Shown here: in pieces, positions 19,601 through 26,509 of the stretch
How the letters are laid out: each line of letters begins with the position of its first letter
Position numbering within the stretch: position 1 is the first letter of the stretch
Assembly (NCBI GenBank): GCA_947503625.1
Contig: CANNEK010000003.1
Coordinates: 558,001 to 622,000, forward strand
DNA length: 64,000 bases
Source: an uncultured Kordiimonas sp.
GTDB taxonomy: Bacteria; Pseudomonadota; Alphaproteobacteria; Sphingomonadales; Kordiimonadaceae
Reading direction: 5' to 3'
Notes under the pieces: model-generated
Databases searched by the model: none
The model's input: the letters and a program-made list of their open reading frames with translations, nothing else
Told to the model about the DNA's origin: nothing
Program-made: the position numbers and the translations under genes

Positions 19601-20080
19601 GAAAAAACGTGTCCAGGAATAGGCAACGCCCAGACCTTTGTGGTTGCTGCTCCATTGGGGTGCGGCAGCCGACAGGCCTGTCAGCGCACTTTGGCTGACG
19701 CCGCCCAATAGTGAAACGGCGCGAAAGTAAGGCCGCTTGCTGGCAAAACGTTTGTGGGTATCTGCGTCACCATCAATCCAGAAACGGGTTATGGCTTCCA
19801 GTGGACCCTGACCCCAGACATCTATCCGGTGCAGCCAGTTATTATTGTCAAGCGGATCGTCCCGGTCGTCAAAACCGCGTTCCACAACAATCGCGTTTGC
19901 GTTTCCTGTGTTGGCGGCACGCCGGTTCGACACCCGCTTCAGCACCGTAATCGCATCTACACGCCTTTGGCCGTATATGATAGGCAACCCCGCTGCCGTA
20001 GCAGATTTGGTCAGCTCGATTTTTTGCCCCGGCGCCCCTGAAAGCCCCAGCAGTTTTCCAACAAAATTCAGTAAACCCAT
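16619..20080 (-). CDS. Tail tip / host-specificity protein (J-like), 1153 residues
   Basis: A large central tail-tip protein. The first ~500 residues match the phage J / TipAttachment layout: GQKIELTKSATAAGLPIIYG near the start, then RVDIDQQYPTYRPN and GWSLSWSNGRHRLVIEDAV. A fibronectin type III-like segment lies at ~520-627. A short collagen-like stretch of Gly-X-Y triplets (GEKGDRGADGSDGTDG) is at ~810-835. The C-terminal ~300 residues are beta-rich and probably bind the host receptor. It is encoded after the tape measure and minor tail genes, as in lambda-like siphoviruses. The collagen-like linker suggests a flexible trimeric fibre portion. Confidence 0.85.
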   Translation of the reverse strand: MGLLNFVGKLLGLSGAPGQKIELTKSATAAGLPIIYGQRRVDAITVLKRVSNRRAANTGNANAIVVERGFDDRDDPLDNNNWLHRIDVWGQGPLEAITRFWIDGDADTHKRFASKRPYFRAVSLLGGVSQSALTGLSAAAPQWSSNHKGLGVAYSWTRFFNSTKFPQYRSEPRLRADIKGLRLYDPRQDPAYGGMGNQSFSDDSTWTYGNNRALVVLNYMMGSFGFGAPAGELDMDSFKAAADVCDETVSIPAVVTNQTGSAVPDWYDWHTGDRIRVDIDQQYPTYRPNQAGTSQARYEADAIIDPKRGVVENIRALLEEFGWSLSWSNGRHRLVIEDAVSGPVMTFDENTILGGWSVERGSRSERLNRVTVEFPNANKNFEEDTVSWPERGSSDYAAFLAEDGGRELHTNKSLTTVTDFYRAKAFAEFSVRRSRVGERIRDLKLAPEALLLEPGEVIALDLPEKGYSAPDNLFIVEKTGVSGTLDVSVDLMRYDPLVYGAEAPDNEPLGPNDDNADAWRDPSAINNLQAVEYHVQKADGSVISGIHATWDPPTSGVPVDHIEVKWRDNADTDFSGDDYQGTIILDSAAKACRIPDLVDNRLYRVVVSYVTRLRQRSIEAVVDPVDLTATTISKLDTIENGANRTEFRGAYSAITLYERGDIVTSGGSSYVFISTIGAIGTALTDPVYWEILAQVGADGAAGSDGGYFDIIFRRSASQPTTPSGDSPAGWSDGPPVANGNPLWMSKGLKSAADTLIGSWSSPREIGGLGLEIEYSVNGSAPWHTVFQTGDLYMRQRLTGGGWSAAQRIIGEKGDRGADGSDGTDGTDGADGASPIAYVGQVGLDAETGGSNLPTYISFYGYRNGTPNKAEAARVTLPDGTEFTWGGNIPSSGNDENAAAISNTTISGATEVYVVLDTTGSRRFTHSSSQANAHTAMAYKDNAGTWTYQKRGVGWASWPSSDLDSYIVIGAATKQASSPFNWLTFTPTILTLGGAPELGAVRISNTEHLANNAASLPKSYQGTSLLLNYEAQSYGTVGSAITGIPFDAGNGAAVQLAFSATFRCKDDPIKCYGRWQRRTAGGSWSTIRTMSQLLEMTDIGASTQRIPIGSEYTDTPPASDTYEYRLQAWGNGEQQISDRAYFDNFSLTVTAVRK

Positions 20081-20664
20081 CAGGCTTCAGCTCCCCACCC
20101 AATGGTGTTCTTTTCTTCATGGGCAAACTCGAAGAATGTGTCGTTCGGGTATGCATCTTGCTGGTTATGGTCGCTTGTAGCCCGGCCTGCAGTCAGGTTC
20201 GGCTTGGCCCACGGGCTGGTAATTCTAAGAGAGATGGACGCGGCGCTGTCTGTATCGCGCTCTGTCCAGGTATCAAATGCGCCTTTGTAAAGGCTAACAG
20301 CGCTGCCATCGATGATGGAACCGTCGTCATCCAGCAACACCAACATAAGCTCACAGATGTCACCGGTACGTTCAACCGGCACATATTCTGATGTTCCTGC
20401 GTCAAATCTGTGCCGCAGGTAATAGGACATCACGCCGTCGGCATTCGAAAACTCAATGGTCAGACTTTGAAGTTTGATGCCGCGCTCGCGAACGACCGCT
20501 GGCACGCCCAGAAGATCGCCCTCGCTTTTATAAGTCTGGCCTGCATATGCCAGATCAACAGAATGGTTTGTAAAGAACAAATCATCACTGATCTTCAGAA
20601 GCCATGCGAAACATTGGGTTTCGGCCTGCAGCGCAGCAGCAACGCCGGGAGGAACACTAAGCAT
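20080..20664 (-). CDS. Minor tail protein, DUF1833-like
   Basis: 194 residues from ATG at 20664, preceded by GAAAGG; an in-frame extension upstream overlaps the previous gene and is not used. The sequence (PPGVAAALQAETQCFAWLLK, HRFDAGTSEYVPVERTGDI, ISLRITSPWAKPNLTAGRAT) looks like the DUF1833 / lambda gpL-like hub proteins that sit between tail tube and tip. Its stop overlaps the start of the tip gene as TGATG. Confidence 0.65.
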   Translation of the reverse strand: MLSVPPGVAAALQAETQCFAWLLKISDDLFFTNHSVDLAYAGQTYKSEGDLLGVPAVVRERGIKLQSLTIEFSNADGVMSYYLRHRFDAGTSEYVPVERTGDICELMLVLLDDDGSIIDGSAVSLYKGAFDTWTERDTDSAASISLRITSPWAKPNLTAGRATSDHNQQDAYPNDTFFEFAHEEKNTIGWGAEA

Positions 20665-20665
20665 G

Positions 20666-21166
20666 CTAAAGCCTTTCGATGAGATCGAGTTCAAGGCGGA
20701 CAAGTCCGTCGCGGCCCAGGGAAACCTCCTGCACATCACGCGTCAGCGATGCCCGCATATAAACCGTGTCTGTCACCAGCACAGAGCCCGATGCGCGGGC
20801 AGGCGGTGTCACTTCAAGGCTCGGGGTTGTTTTGGTGATCAGGTGCAATTTGGTATCGTCGTCATAGTTTGCGAAATTTGCCAGACGAGCCCCCGACGCC
20901 TCGGCAAGACCGGAAAGTTCAACCTTGAAAATGCTGTCGCGACCCTTGCGGGAGTGCAGGAAGGCGATGATCGGCCCTGCGTCTTCTCGTTTCATGGGAT
21001 TGTAGACCAGCGAAACCTGATAAAACTGACCACCATACGAACGGCTTAAAATCCGCCCGCTTTCAGCTTGTGAAATACGGGATCGATGACTGGACTGTAT
21101 TCGCAGTCCGGCAGGCGCAGGCACAAGCGGCAGCGCCTCCAGCGATGAGAACGCGGAGCTTGGCAT
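20666..21166 (-). CDS. Distal/minor tail protein
   Basis: 166 residues, beta-rich, with sequence like distal-tail or minor tail hub proteins (RSYGGQFYQVSLVYNPMKRE near 41-60; RASLTRDVQEVSLGRDGLVR near the end). It is located directly after the tape measure gene and before the DUF1833-like gene, where siphophages and GTA-like particles encode the distal tail protein. Assignment rests on position and general character. Confidence 0.6.
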   Translation of the reverse strand: MPSSAFSSLEALPLVPAPAGLRIQSSHRSRISQAESGRILSRSYGGQFYQVSLVYNPMKREDAGPIIAFLHSRKGRDSIFKVELSGLAEASGARLANFANYDDDTKLHLITKTTPSLEVTPPARASGSVLVTDTVYMRASLTRDVQEVSLGRDGLVRLELDLIERL

Positions 21167-21229
21167 ATAGAAGACTTTCAGATGACAGAGAGGTGTCGGA
21201 TAGAGAATTCGGTTGCCTATGGTGGCACG

Positions 21230-22183
21230 CTACACACCAAAGGGAGTCTGTTGCGCATAGTCCGCATAGATCTGGCGGATCATCGTTTCAATTGCACCCC
21301 GGTTGGCAAGGACGGCGTCATCACTTACGCCGCCACCGATGCTCAGGTTAATTGTCGGATTAAAAGTACTGCTGCGGGTAACCGATCTGTCAACGCTGCC
21401 TGGCAGCGCTTCACCGTTGATACCGCCCAGAAAGCTGGTCAGATCCTGATTGAGCCGGCGGCCAATCACCCGCTCGCCCTTTTCAAGCATGTAAGTACCG
21501 GTGTTCGGGATTTTATCAATCCCGTCATGAGCCTGACTGACGGCAGATTCCTGCTTTTTTCCAATAGCAGCTGCAAAGGCAATGGCGGGCAGGTTGAGCG
21601 GCCACGGTGCTGACTTGACTGCTGTCATAATTGCTTCAGCACCGCTTCTGATGACTTCCGCCCGGGCAATGATTTTGCGAATTTTACTCATCTTCTTAGA
21701 ACCCAGAATGGTTTCACCAACCTGAAGGGCCATGTTTTTAAGAACCTCCGTGTTCAGTTTTCCTTCTTTGCTGAACAGATTCTGGTAGTAATCATCCCAC
21801 AGCTTTTTAAGCATCGAGATTTTTTCGCGCACCTTATCAAGGTTGGTCTTGTCCTCGTCACTTTTTTGGGAATCGGCAGGCCCAAGAATACCTTCTGCAA
21901 ACCCCAGGGTGCCGCCAACCACACCGCTGGAAGTGAAGCCTTCTTCCGCACCGGCCGTCGCTGCAGACACCCGTTCACCAACCTGTTTCAGGGTGCCCCC
22001 GATGCTTCGCAGGGTATTGACCGCGCCTTCGGTTCGCGGGATTTTGGACAAAGCACCCGCAAAGTCACCGAGCCCGCCACCCAGTTTGTCGAGTGTTTCA
22101 CCAAGCTTTTTTAAACCGTTTGGGTTCGTGCCGCCTGCTGGTTGGCCACTGGCGTTGGGGGTTGTTGATGTTTCGCTGGTCAT
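21230..22183 (-). CDS. Short tail tape measure protein
   Basis: 317 residues. It starts with a Gly/Pro-rich stretch and amphipathic helices with LGETLDKLGGGLGDFAGAL, then a long helical region, and ends with the classic tape-measure C-terminus: AHDGIDKIPNTGTYMLEKGE, RSSTFNPTINLSIGGGVSDD and the IRQIYADYAQQ tail. It overlaps the upstream chaperone gene by ATGA. At about 0.15 nm per residue, a known rule of thumb, the tail would be only ~45-50 nm, much shorter than lambda's. Confidence 0.8.
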   Translation of the reverse strand: MTSETSTTPNASGQPAGGTNPNGLKKLGETLDKLGGGLGDFAGALSKIPRTEGAVNTLRSIGGTLKQVGERVSAATAGAEEGFTSSGVVGGTLGFAEGILGPADSQKSDEDKTNLDKVREKISMLKKLWDDYYQNLFSKEGKLNTEVLKNMALQVGETILGSKKMSKIRKIIARAEVIRSGAEAIMTAVKSAPWPLNLPAIAFAAAIGKKQESAVSQAHDGIDKIPNTGTYMLEKGERVIGRRLNQDLTSFLGGINGEALPGSVDRSVTRSSTFNPTINLSIGGGVSDDAVLANRGAIETMIRQIYADYAQQTPFGV

Positions 22184-22428
22184 TGATATTTTTCCGCTAG
22201 TTCTTCAAGGCGTGCTCTGGACATTGGTGGTGGTTTTGAACTGACACCGTGTGCGCGCTGCCAACCGGTTATTGCCGTTAGAAATTCCGGCAATGTTGCC
22301 CGGTGGATTTCAACAGGCTTCCAGCCAAGTGCGGCACCCGCCATCATGACCGTTTGCCAGTCCGTATGGTCGGCTTCATGGCAACCCTGGCGATTGCGCC
22401 GACTATGTGCAGAATCAACCGTGCTCAA
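22180..22428 (-). CDS. Tail assembly chaperone (GTA TAC-like)
   Basis: 82 residues from a TTG at 22428 that overlaps the preceding stop as TTGA; alternative starts are the double ATG ~27 codons in (MMAGAALGWKPVEIHRA). The conserved part, AALGWKPVEIHRATLPEFL, matches the small phage protein family between tail tube chaperone and tape measure genes in GTA and related phages. It may be made alone or as a -1 frameshift product of the upstream gene. Confidence 0.7.
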   Translation of the reverse strand: MSTVDSAHSRRNRQGCHEADHTDWQTVMMAGAALGWKPVEIHRATLPEFLTAITGWQRAHGVSSKPPPMSRARLEELAEKYQ

Positions 22429-22778
22429 GACTTTCCCGGCGCACTCTCGGCCTCTGTTTCCGCGTGGTTCGAGGAAGGTGACAGGGTTGCCTGCAGGCAG
22501 GCCGAGATCGCTGTTGCAGCCTCTGCCAGACCCGCTTTGACAATAGTTCGTCCGGCTATCTTGAGTAACTTCTCGTCAGCAAAATCTTTGCCCGTCATTG
22601 CCAGATAGAGCACTGCCATGTCCCTGAGGCGAAACTCCGGCAAGCGCTCTGACAGGAAAGGCACCAGCCCCATGCCGAAATGGTCTTCAAGGTCCATCAT
22701 GGTGCCAATATCCAGCCGCAATCTTCGACGCCGACTGCCGACCATGATAGATGTTTCACCACTTGTTGTTTTTGCCAT
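22425..22778 (-). CDS. Tail-tube chaperone, GTA gp10-like
   Basis: 117 residues from ATG at 22778, with AGAAAG upstream; an in-frame 23-codon extension overlaps the tail tube gene and was rejected. RLRLDIGTMMDLEDHFGMG and FRLRDMAVLYLAMTGKDF are typical of the GTA-gp10 / tail assembly chaperone family, which covers nascent tape measure protein. It precedes the second chaperone ORF, which starts on its stop codon. Such overlapping pairs often use ribosomal frameshifting. Confidence 0.75.
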   Translation of the reverse strand: MAKTTSGETSIMVGSRRRRLRLDIGTMMDLEDHFGMGLVPFLSERLPEFRLRDMAVLYLAMTGKDFADEKLLKIAGRTIVKAGLAEAATAISACLQATLSPSSNHAETEAESAPGKS

Positions 22779-22797
22779 TGTTTGTGCTTTCTGCGTG

Positions 22798-23205
22798 TTA
22801 GATCGGCAGGGTCGTAATAACGCCCGCTGACTCGAGGTTGATGTCATAGCTCACAGCACCTTCGGTCTCGCCAGACAAGCTCAGGGACGTAACGATGAAC
22901 GGACCGGTGTAGACCATGAAGTCAGGAATGGTAATACGCGCATCCAGATGTGCACCGGACAAGGCAGCAGCATGCACGCGCTCAAACGCCTGATCATCCA
23001 TAAACACGCCGTTGGCACTTGTATCGATCGACACAATCGAGCCGCCATCCATCGCAGCCCTGAAGCCGCCAGAGTCCTTGGTGGTCACATCCACGGCACT
23101 GCCATTGATGCTGAACGTATTGCTGGTGAAACCGCCGATGGTCTCATAGCCAGATGCTCCGTCGCTGACTTGCAGCAACAGCTCTTGTCCTTTTTGTGCG
23201 GGCAT
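22798..23205 (-). CDS. Major tail (tube) protein
   Basis: 135 residues from the ATG at 23205 preceded by AAGGAGATGTGC. The sequence (PAQKGQELLLQVSDGASGYE, NTFSINGSAVDVTTKDSGGF) matches the TP901-1/GTA-like tail tube family. It forms the stacked rings of the flexible tail. It is followed by the two chaperone genes and the tape measure gene, the canonical order. A longer in-frame reading to 23298 has no support. Confidence 0.88.
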   Translation of the reverse strand: MPAQKGQELLLQVSDGASGYETIGGFTSNTFSINGSAVDVTTKDSGGFRAAMDGGSIVSIDTSANGVFMDDQAFERVHAAALSGAHLDARITIPDFMVYTGPFIVTSLSLSGETEGAVSYDINLESAGVITTLPI

Positions 23206-23321
23206 GCACATCTCCTTTAAACTATTGGTTGATTTGATTTTTTCGGAATGCTGGATCGAGCCCGACGAGGGTTCGGGCCTTGGTCTGACGCTGTACAATC
23301 ACAGATAGAAAAAGCACATCT

Positions 23322-23340
23322 GTTAACGAATTGTTAACGA
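23322..23340. repeat. Direct repeat GTTAACGA, 11-base period
   Basis: GTTAACGA occurs twice, at 23322-23329 and 23333-23340, spaced one helical turn. It lies in the 248-base gap between the tail tube gene and the divergent plus-strand zinc-ribbon gene, where a regulator could bind. It does not match the GTTC-N7-GTTC LexA form. Confidence 0.5.
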
Positions 23341-23453
23341 CATGATGGTCCAATGCAGGCTGATCAAATAATGGTGAAAAGCGAGGTTTTTTCCTCGACG
23401 ATCTGATTGATCCATTTTAGACCGCAAACAAGCGAATAAACGACGGCGATATC

Positions 23454-23741
23454 ATGAGCAAATTCGATTACTTCCTTGGTGCTTTGCTTTCCATTTTTGG
23501 TCTGTTTCTGATTCTCGGGCCTTCAACGCACTGGTCCGTTGCGACGCTTTTCCTCTTGGCAATTACGGTATTTGTTCTGTTTATCGTGCGCCTGAAGAAA
23601 GAACGCTGCAAGCACTGCGGTCACTATTTCCAGCGCAACATCATGGACCGTTATCTCATAGAGAAAAATAGCAAAAAATGTTCCAATTGCCAGACCAGCG
23701 CCTTCCGCGACGATCAGCCCAATGGCGGCATGGCGGCCTGA
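23454..23741 (+). CDS. Small membrane protein with zinc-ribbon tail (moron)
   Basis: 95 residues on the strand opposite to all tail genes. Two membrane segments (LGALLSIFGLFLILG and VATLFLLAITVFVLFIV) are followed by a cytoplasmic tail with CKHCGHYF...CSNC, the four cysteines of a zinc ribbon. It stands alone with its own ~110-base leader, which is typical of a moron: an extra gene in a phage operon that is expressed in the lysogen. Function unknown. Confidence 0.7.
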   Translation: MSKFDYFLGALLSIFGLFLILGPSTHWSVATLFLLAITVFVLFIVRLKKERCKHCGHYFQRNIMDRYLIEKNSKKCSNCQTSAFRDDQPNGGMAA

Positions 23742-23760
23742 AAAACCTGCCGGTGATTGA

Positions 23761-24174
23761 TCAAATCACGTCAAAATATTTTACAGAATAACTCAACCTG
23801 CCACGATACAGGCTTCCGGTCTGGCTGTATTGACGAACGACGTTTGCATTCAGCAGACGAACAGGAAGCGTATCCAGTCCGACAGCCTGAATAGAAACTC
23901 CCGACAAAACCCGGTCAACGTCTGCCATCAGTTCTTTGACTTCCATCTGGCTTTGTTGATTGGACCAGACGGTTATCTCGAAATCCAACCTGTTTCCGCG
24001 CCTGTCTTTAAGGTCGGCTGCGGTTATGGAAGTCTCGCCCATCGAGAGATAGGGCCACACCGCCGCCTCGGGTGGCTGGTCATATACACCACTTAGTTTC
24101 AATCCGAGAGTAGCGTCATCTTTCAGAAGGACAAAGGCCGCTTCCTGTATTTTATGGCTTGCAAGTGCAGTCAT
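23761..24174 (-). CDS. Tail terminator/completion protein (DUF3168, GTA gp8-like)
   Basis: 137 residues. The sequence (AAVWPYLSMGETSITAADLK, GNRLDFEITVWS) fits the DUF3168 family encoded after the head-tail joining protein. It is expected to cap the tail tube. It converges on the small plus-strand gene with 19 bases between stops. Confidence 0.82.
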   Translation of the reverse strand: MTALASHKIQEAAFVLLKDDATLGLKLSGVYDQPPEAAVWPYLSMGETSITAADLKDRRGNRLDFEITVWSNQQSQMEVKELMADVDRVLSGVSIQAVGLDTLPVRLLNANVVRQYSQTGSLYRGRLSYSVKYFDVI

Positions 24175-24184
24175 GAATTTTCCC

Positions 24185-24517
24185 TCAGGTCGAGCTGTTT
24201 TGCAGGCGCGAAGCCTGATACCTGATCACAGGTGTGAGCCCCATGGTCCTCTCTACGGAATGCACCTTGTAGACGGAAGAACCAAAACCGACTTTTCTTG
24301 CTGCCATAAACCCCGGTTGATAGTGCACCTCGAAAGAGACGGCCTGGCCAATAAACTGCCTGCCGCCCTGCTCTTCCAGTGACCCGGCGGGGTCGTTGAC
24401 TGTGGCCCACACGTCGGCAATCACCGGATCGGTGGCCAATATGCGTCCCCCGGCACCCTGCATGGTATCTTCACCCATCAGCGTGACCCTGTGGCGCATA
24501 GAACCTAACTTTGTCAT
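24185..24517 (-). CDS. Head-tail adaptor (Phage_H_T_join family, GTA gp7-like)
   Basis: 110 residues. It begins MRHRVTLMGE, the classic start of the HK97 gp10 / SPP1 gp16-like stopper family, and has VWATVNDPAGSLEEQGGRQF and VYKVHSVERTMGL. It closes the connector after DNA packaging. It lies two bases after the connector gene, in the normal order. Confidence 0.87.
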   Translation of the reverse strand: MTKLGSMRHRVTLMGEDTMQGAGGRILATDPVIADVWATVNDPAGSLEEQGGRQFIGQAVSFEVHYQPGFMAARKVGFGSSVYKVHSVERTMGLTPVIRYQASRLQNSST

Positions 24518-24519
24518 GG

Positions 24520-25167
24520 CTATATCCTGACGTGGCGATAAGGCGCCATGAAACGGTCCACACCGCCGGGGTTTGCTGGAAAACCGGCATTGGCTGCATC
24601 ATCACCGCGGTGAAAATACCGGGATGTGATCAGGTGCAGCAATGCTTGATGAATATCTTCCGGGATTGAGTTCCATGTTGGCCCAAAACCAGACACAGCC
24701 TTGATTTTAACGCCCTCACGCGGTCGTAGCACGGACGGCCACCCACTGCCGGCCCGCAGATATAAAACAGGCGCAAGTCCCGGCACCAGTGCATAGTTGC
24801 CCGCATCCCATATGACTTCTGCCCCTTCTTCATCCAACAAGGATATGGAGACGATTTCGCTTACTGGCCGCGCAGGCAGGGCAACGCTGGTGTGCGTTCC
24901 CACACGAGACGAAAGGCCTGCAGCACCATGGTTGGTTGGCGAAACACGCCCCTCCATGCCCGTTACGGAAGGCCAACAATCCAGATAGATGTCAATTTCA
25001 CGGTCGATCAACTGAAGGCCAAACTGCGCTTCAATGGCTGCACGCGCGGATGCGATAACGGACATCAGCTTCGCATCTTCATGGTCTGCATCAAGACGCA
25101 GGTGCTCTTTTACCTCGTTCAGCAGAACAGGTTCGGGTGTGCCGGTGTGGTATTGCTCAATTCTCAT
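24520..25167 (-). CDS. Head-tail connector (GTA gp6-like)
   Basis: 215 residues. VKEHLRLDADHEDAKLMSVI near the N-terminus and the following AAIEAQFGLQL are typical of the connector family that binds under the portal. GTA genomes usually place it directly after the capsid gene; here a fibre gene and four small genes come between. The C-terminal part has PEDIHQALLHLITSRYFHRG, also family-like. Confidence 0.85.
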   Translation of the reverse strand: MRIEQYHTGTPEPVLLNEVKEHLRLDADHEDAKLMSVIASARAAIEAQFGLQLIDREIDIYLDCWPSVTGMEGRVSPTNHGAAGLSSRVGTHTSVALPARPVSEIVSISLLDEEGAEVIWDAGNYALVPGLAPVLYLRAGSGWPSVLRPREGVKIKAVSGFGPTWNSIPEDIHQALLHLITSRYFHRGDDAANAGFPANPGGVDRFMAPYRHVRI

Positions 25168-25169
25168 GA

Positions 25170-25451
25170 TTATCGTTCCATAATACGCAGGGTAAGACTG
25201 CGTTCAGCCGTGCGGCCTGCGCTGGTGGCAACCCGGCACGTAAGCTTGTGGCGGTTTCCGGCAACACCCCCTGAAACATAAACGCCCAGCACCGGGCCTG
25301 CGACAGTTTCAGTGCCCAGGGTGGGGCCTAGTGCGTCAGAAGGTTCAATTGTCCATGTCGCAGAAGAGATGGCTTCGTCGTTAGTTAGCCATTCGCTCCA
25401 GTCGATGCTGAAATCAACATCGCTGGCAGGGTCCTTGGGGAAAATCGTCAT
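25170..25451 (-). CDS. Ig-like small phage structural protein
   Basis: 93 residues of beta-rich character (DEAISSATWTIEPSDALG, GNRHKLTCRVATSAGRTAER), the pattern of the Ig-like accessory proteins found between connector and fibre genes in many phages. It is probably a head or tail decoration. No transmembrane segment. Confidence 0.6.
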   Translation of the reverse strand: MTIFPKDPASDVDFSIDWSEWLTNDEAISSATWTIEPSDALGPTLGTETVAGPVLGVYVSGGVAGNRHKLTCRVATSAGRTAERSLTLRIMER

Positions 25452-25502
25452 TGAGGGTCCTTGGGCAAATTTCCGGCAACTTCATTGTCTTGGGTCTGGC
25501 AT

Positions 25503-25955
25503 TCAAAGCTGGCTTAAGGTTATCCAGCCGGTTTCATCAGGGGTAAAAACAAGCGATCCGCGCACCACTTCAAGCGCACCACCTTCAGCTGAAAGATCCG
25601 AATAGCCCAGCAGGGCTTTTTCACCCGCTGGTGCATTCGGGTGTCCGTAAGCGAACAAAAGATACCTGAAAGGCGGGACAGAAACCGGATCGCCAAATAA
25701 TACCGGATCAGTCTGTAACGACACCCGACCCGGCTGCACAACAGTGCGCACACCTGTCAGCGCCGCTGCGCTGTAACCTGAGCTAACAACTTCAAACGCA
25801 GCAACATCTTCCACCGTTTGATGCAGGGTTTTGTCAGGCGCATAAGAAGCGTTCAACAGATGCGCTGACAGGCTTGCGTTCGAAAAACCGGGCAGAGAGC
25901 CATCCATGATGCCCGCCAGGGCACCGTCATAGATCGTCAGGGTTGATACGGCCAT
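25503..25955 (-). CDS. Head/tail accessory structural protein
   Basis: 150 residues from the ATG at 25955, two bases after the previous stop. The N-terminus (LTIYDGALAGIMDGSL) and the later HLLNASYAPDKTLHQTVEDV, YLLFAYGH and SLVFTPDETGWI fit a widespread phage structural protein family whose typical form is '[FY]xxALxxLxxGxID...LLTSSYTPDxxxHxxxxDV...VSGTGYTAGG'. Its exact place on the particle is not known to me; it is usually encoded near head or fibre genes. Confidence 0.65.
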   Translation of the reverse strand: MAVSTLTIYDGALAGIMDGSLPGFSNASLSAHLLNASYAPDKTLHQTVEDVAAFEVVSSGYSAAALTGVRTVVQPGRVSLQTDPVLFGDPVSVPPFRYLLFAYGHPNAPAGEKALLGYSDLSAEGGALEVVRGSLVFTPDETGWITLSQL

Positions 25956-25956
25956 G

Positions 25957-26217
25957 TTATGCTTTCTCGTGTCGGGAACCTGCGGCAGCAACCAACGTGT
26001 TTTGAGCGCCCGCCGGGACGGCTTTTCGGCTCACCGGTGCCAAAGGCTTTTGGCGCCTGAACGCAAGGCCTGTGCTGGTCCCGGCTGAAAACACCGGGGG
26101 CGTCGCCGATAACCGCAGGTCGGCAGGCACCATGGCCACCAGCCTGTTCCTGATAAAGGGGGCTGCAGGCGGCGCGGCACCCAACGCGTTTGACGCAAGT
26201 GTCACGGCGATCTCCAT
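25957..26217 (-). CDS. Small hypothetical phage protein
   Basis: 86 residues; two bases separate its stop from the next start, so it fits the operon. Ala/Pro-rich (NALGAAPPAAPF, PPVFSAGTSTGLAFRR), with no family recognised. Starts possible at 26220 (TTG) or 26217 (ATG). Confidence 0.5.
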   Translation of the reverse strand: MEIAVTLASNALGAAPPAAPFIRNRLVAMVPADLRLSATPPVFSAGTSTGLAFRRQKPLAPVSRKAVPAGAQNTLVAAAGSRHEKA

Positions 26218-26257
26218 CAATAAAAATGTGCGGTGGGAACGTCAGGGGTTCCGGTTA

Positions 26258-26449
26258 TTATGGTTTAGTCGGGTTTGCAGCAGGTGGTGCCTTCTGGTCT
26301 TGTTGCGCCACTGCCGAGAGGCAATTGAAGACCTCCACATACGCCGGCATTTCAGCCCCCTGAAGACTGGCACGCTGGAGGAACTGGAGCGTTACACGCG
26401 CCAATTCGGGTGATATCGCGGGGTTGTTGGTGTTTTCAAGTTCTGTCAT
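26258..26449 (-). CDS. Small hypothetical phage protein after fibre gene
   Basis: 63 residues from ATG at 26449 with AAAGGAAG upstream. The core PELARVTLQFLQRASLQGAE followed by EVFNCLSAV is amphipathic and helical. Short genes of this type often follow large fibre genes. Function unknown. Confidence 0.6.
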   Translation of the reverse strand: MTELENTNNPAISPELARVTLQFLQRASLQGAEMPAYVEVFNCLSAVAQQDQKAPPAANPTKP

Positions 26450-26509
26450 TTTGACTTCCTTTAGGAAAAAGGTGTTGCACCGAAATAAGTGTTTCTGGAT
26501 ATCCAAATC

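Noticed and set aside
23322-23340. LexA box before the zinc-ribbon gene
   Set aside because: GTTA-type direct repeat with 11-base period but not GTTC-N7-GTTC; kept only as a repeat of unknown use.
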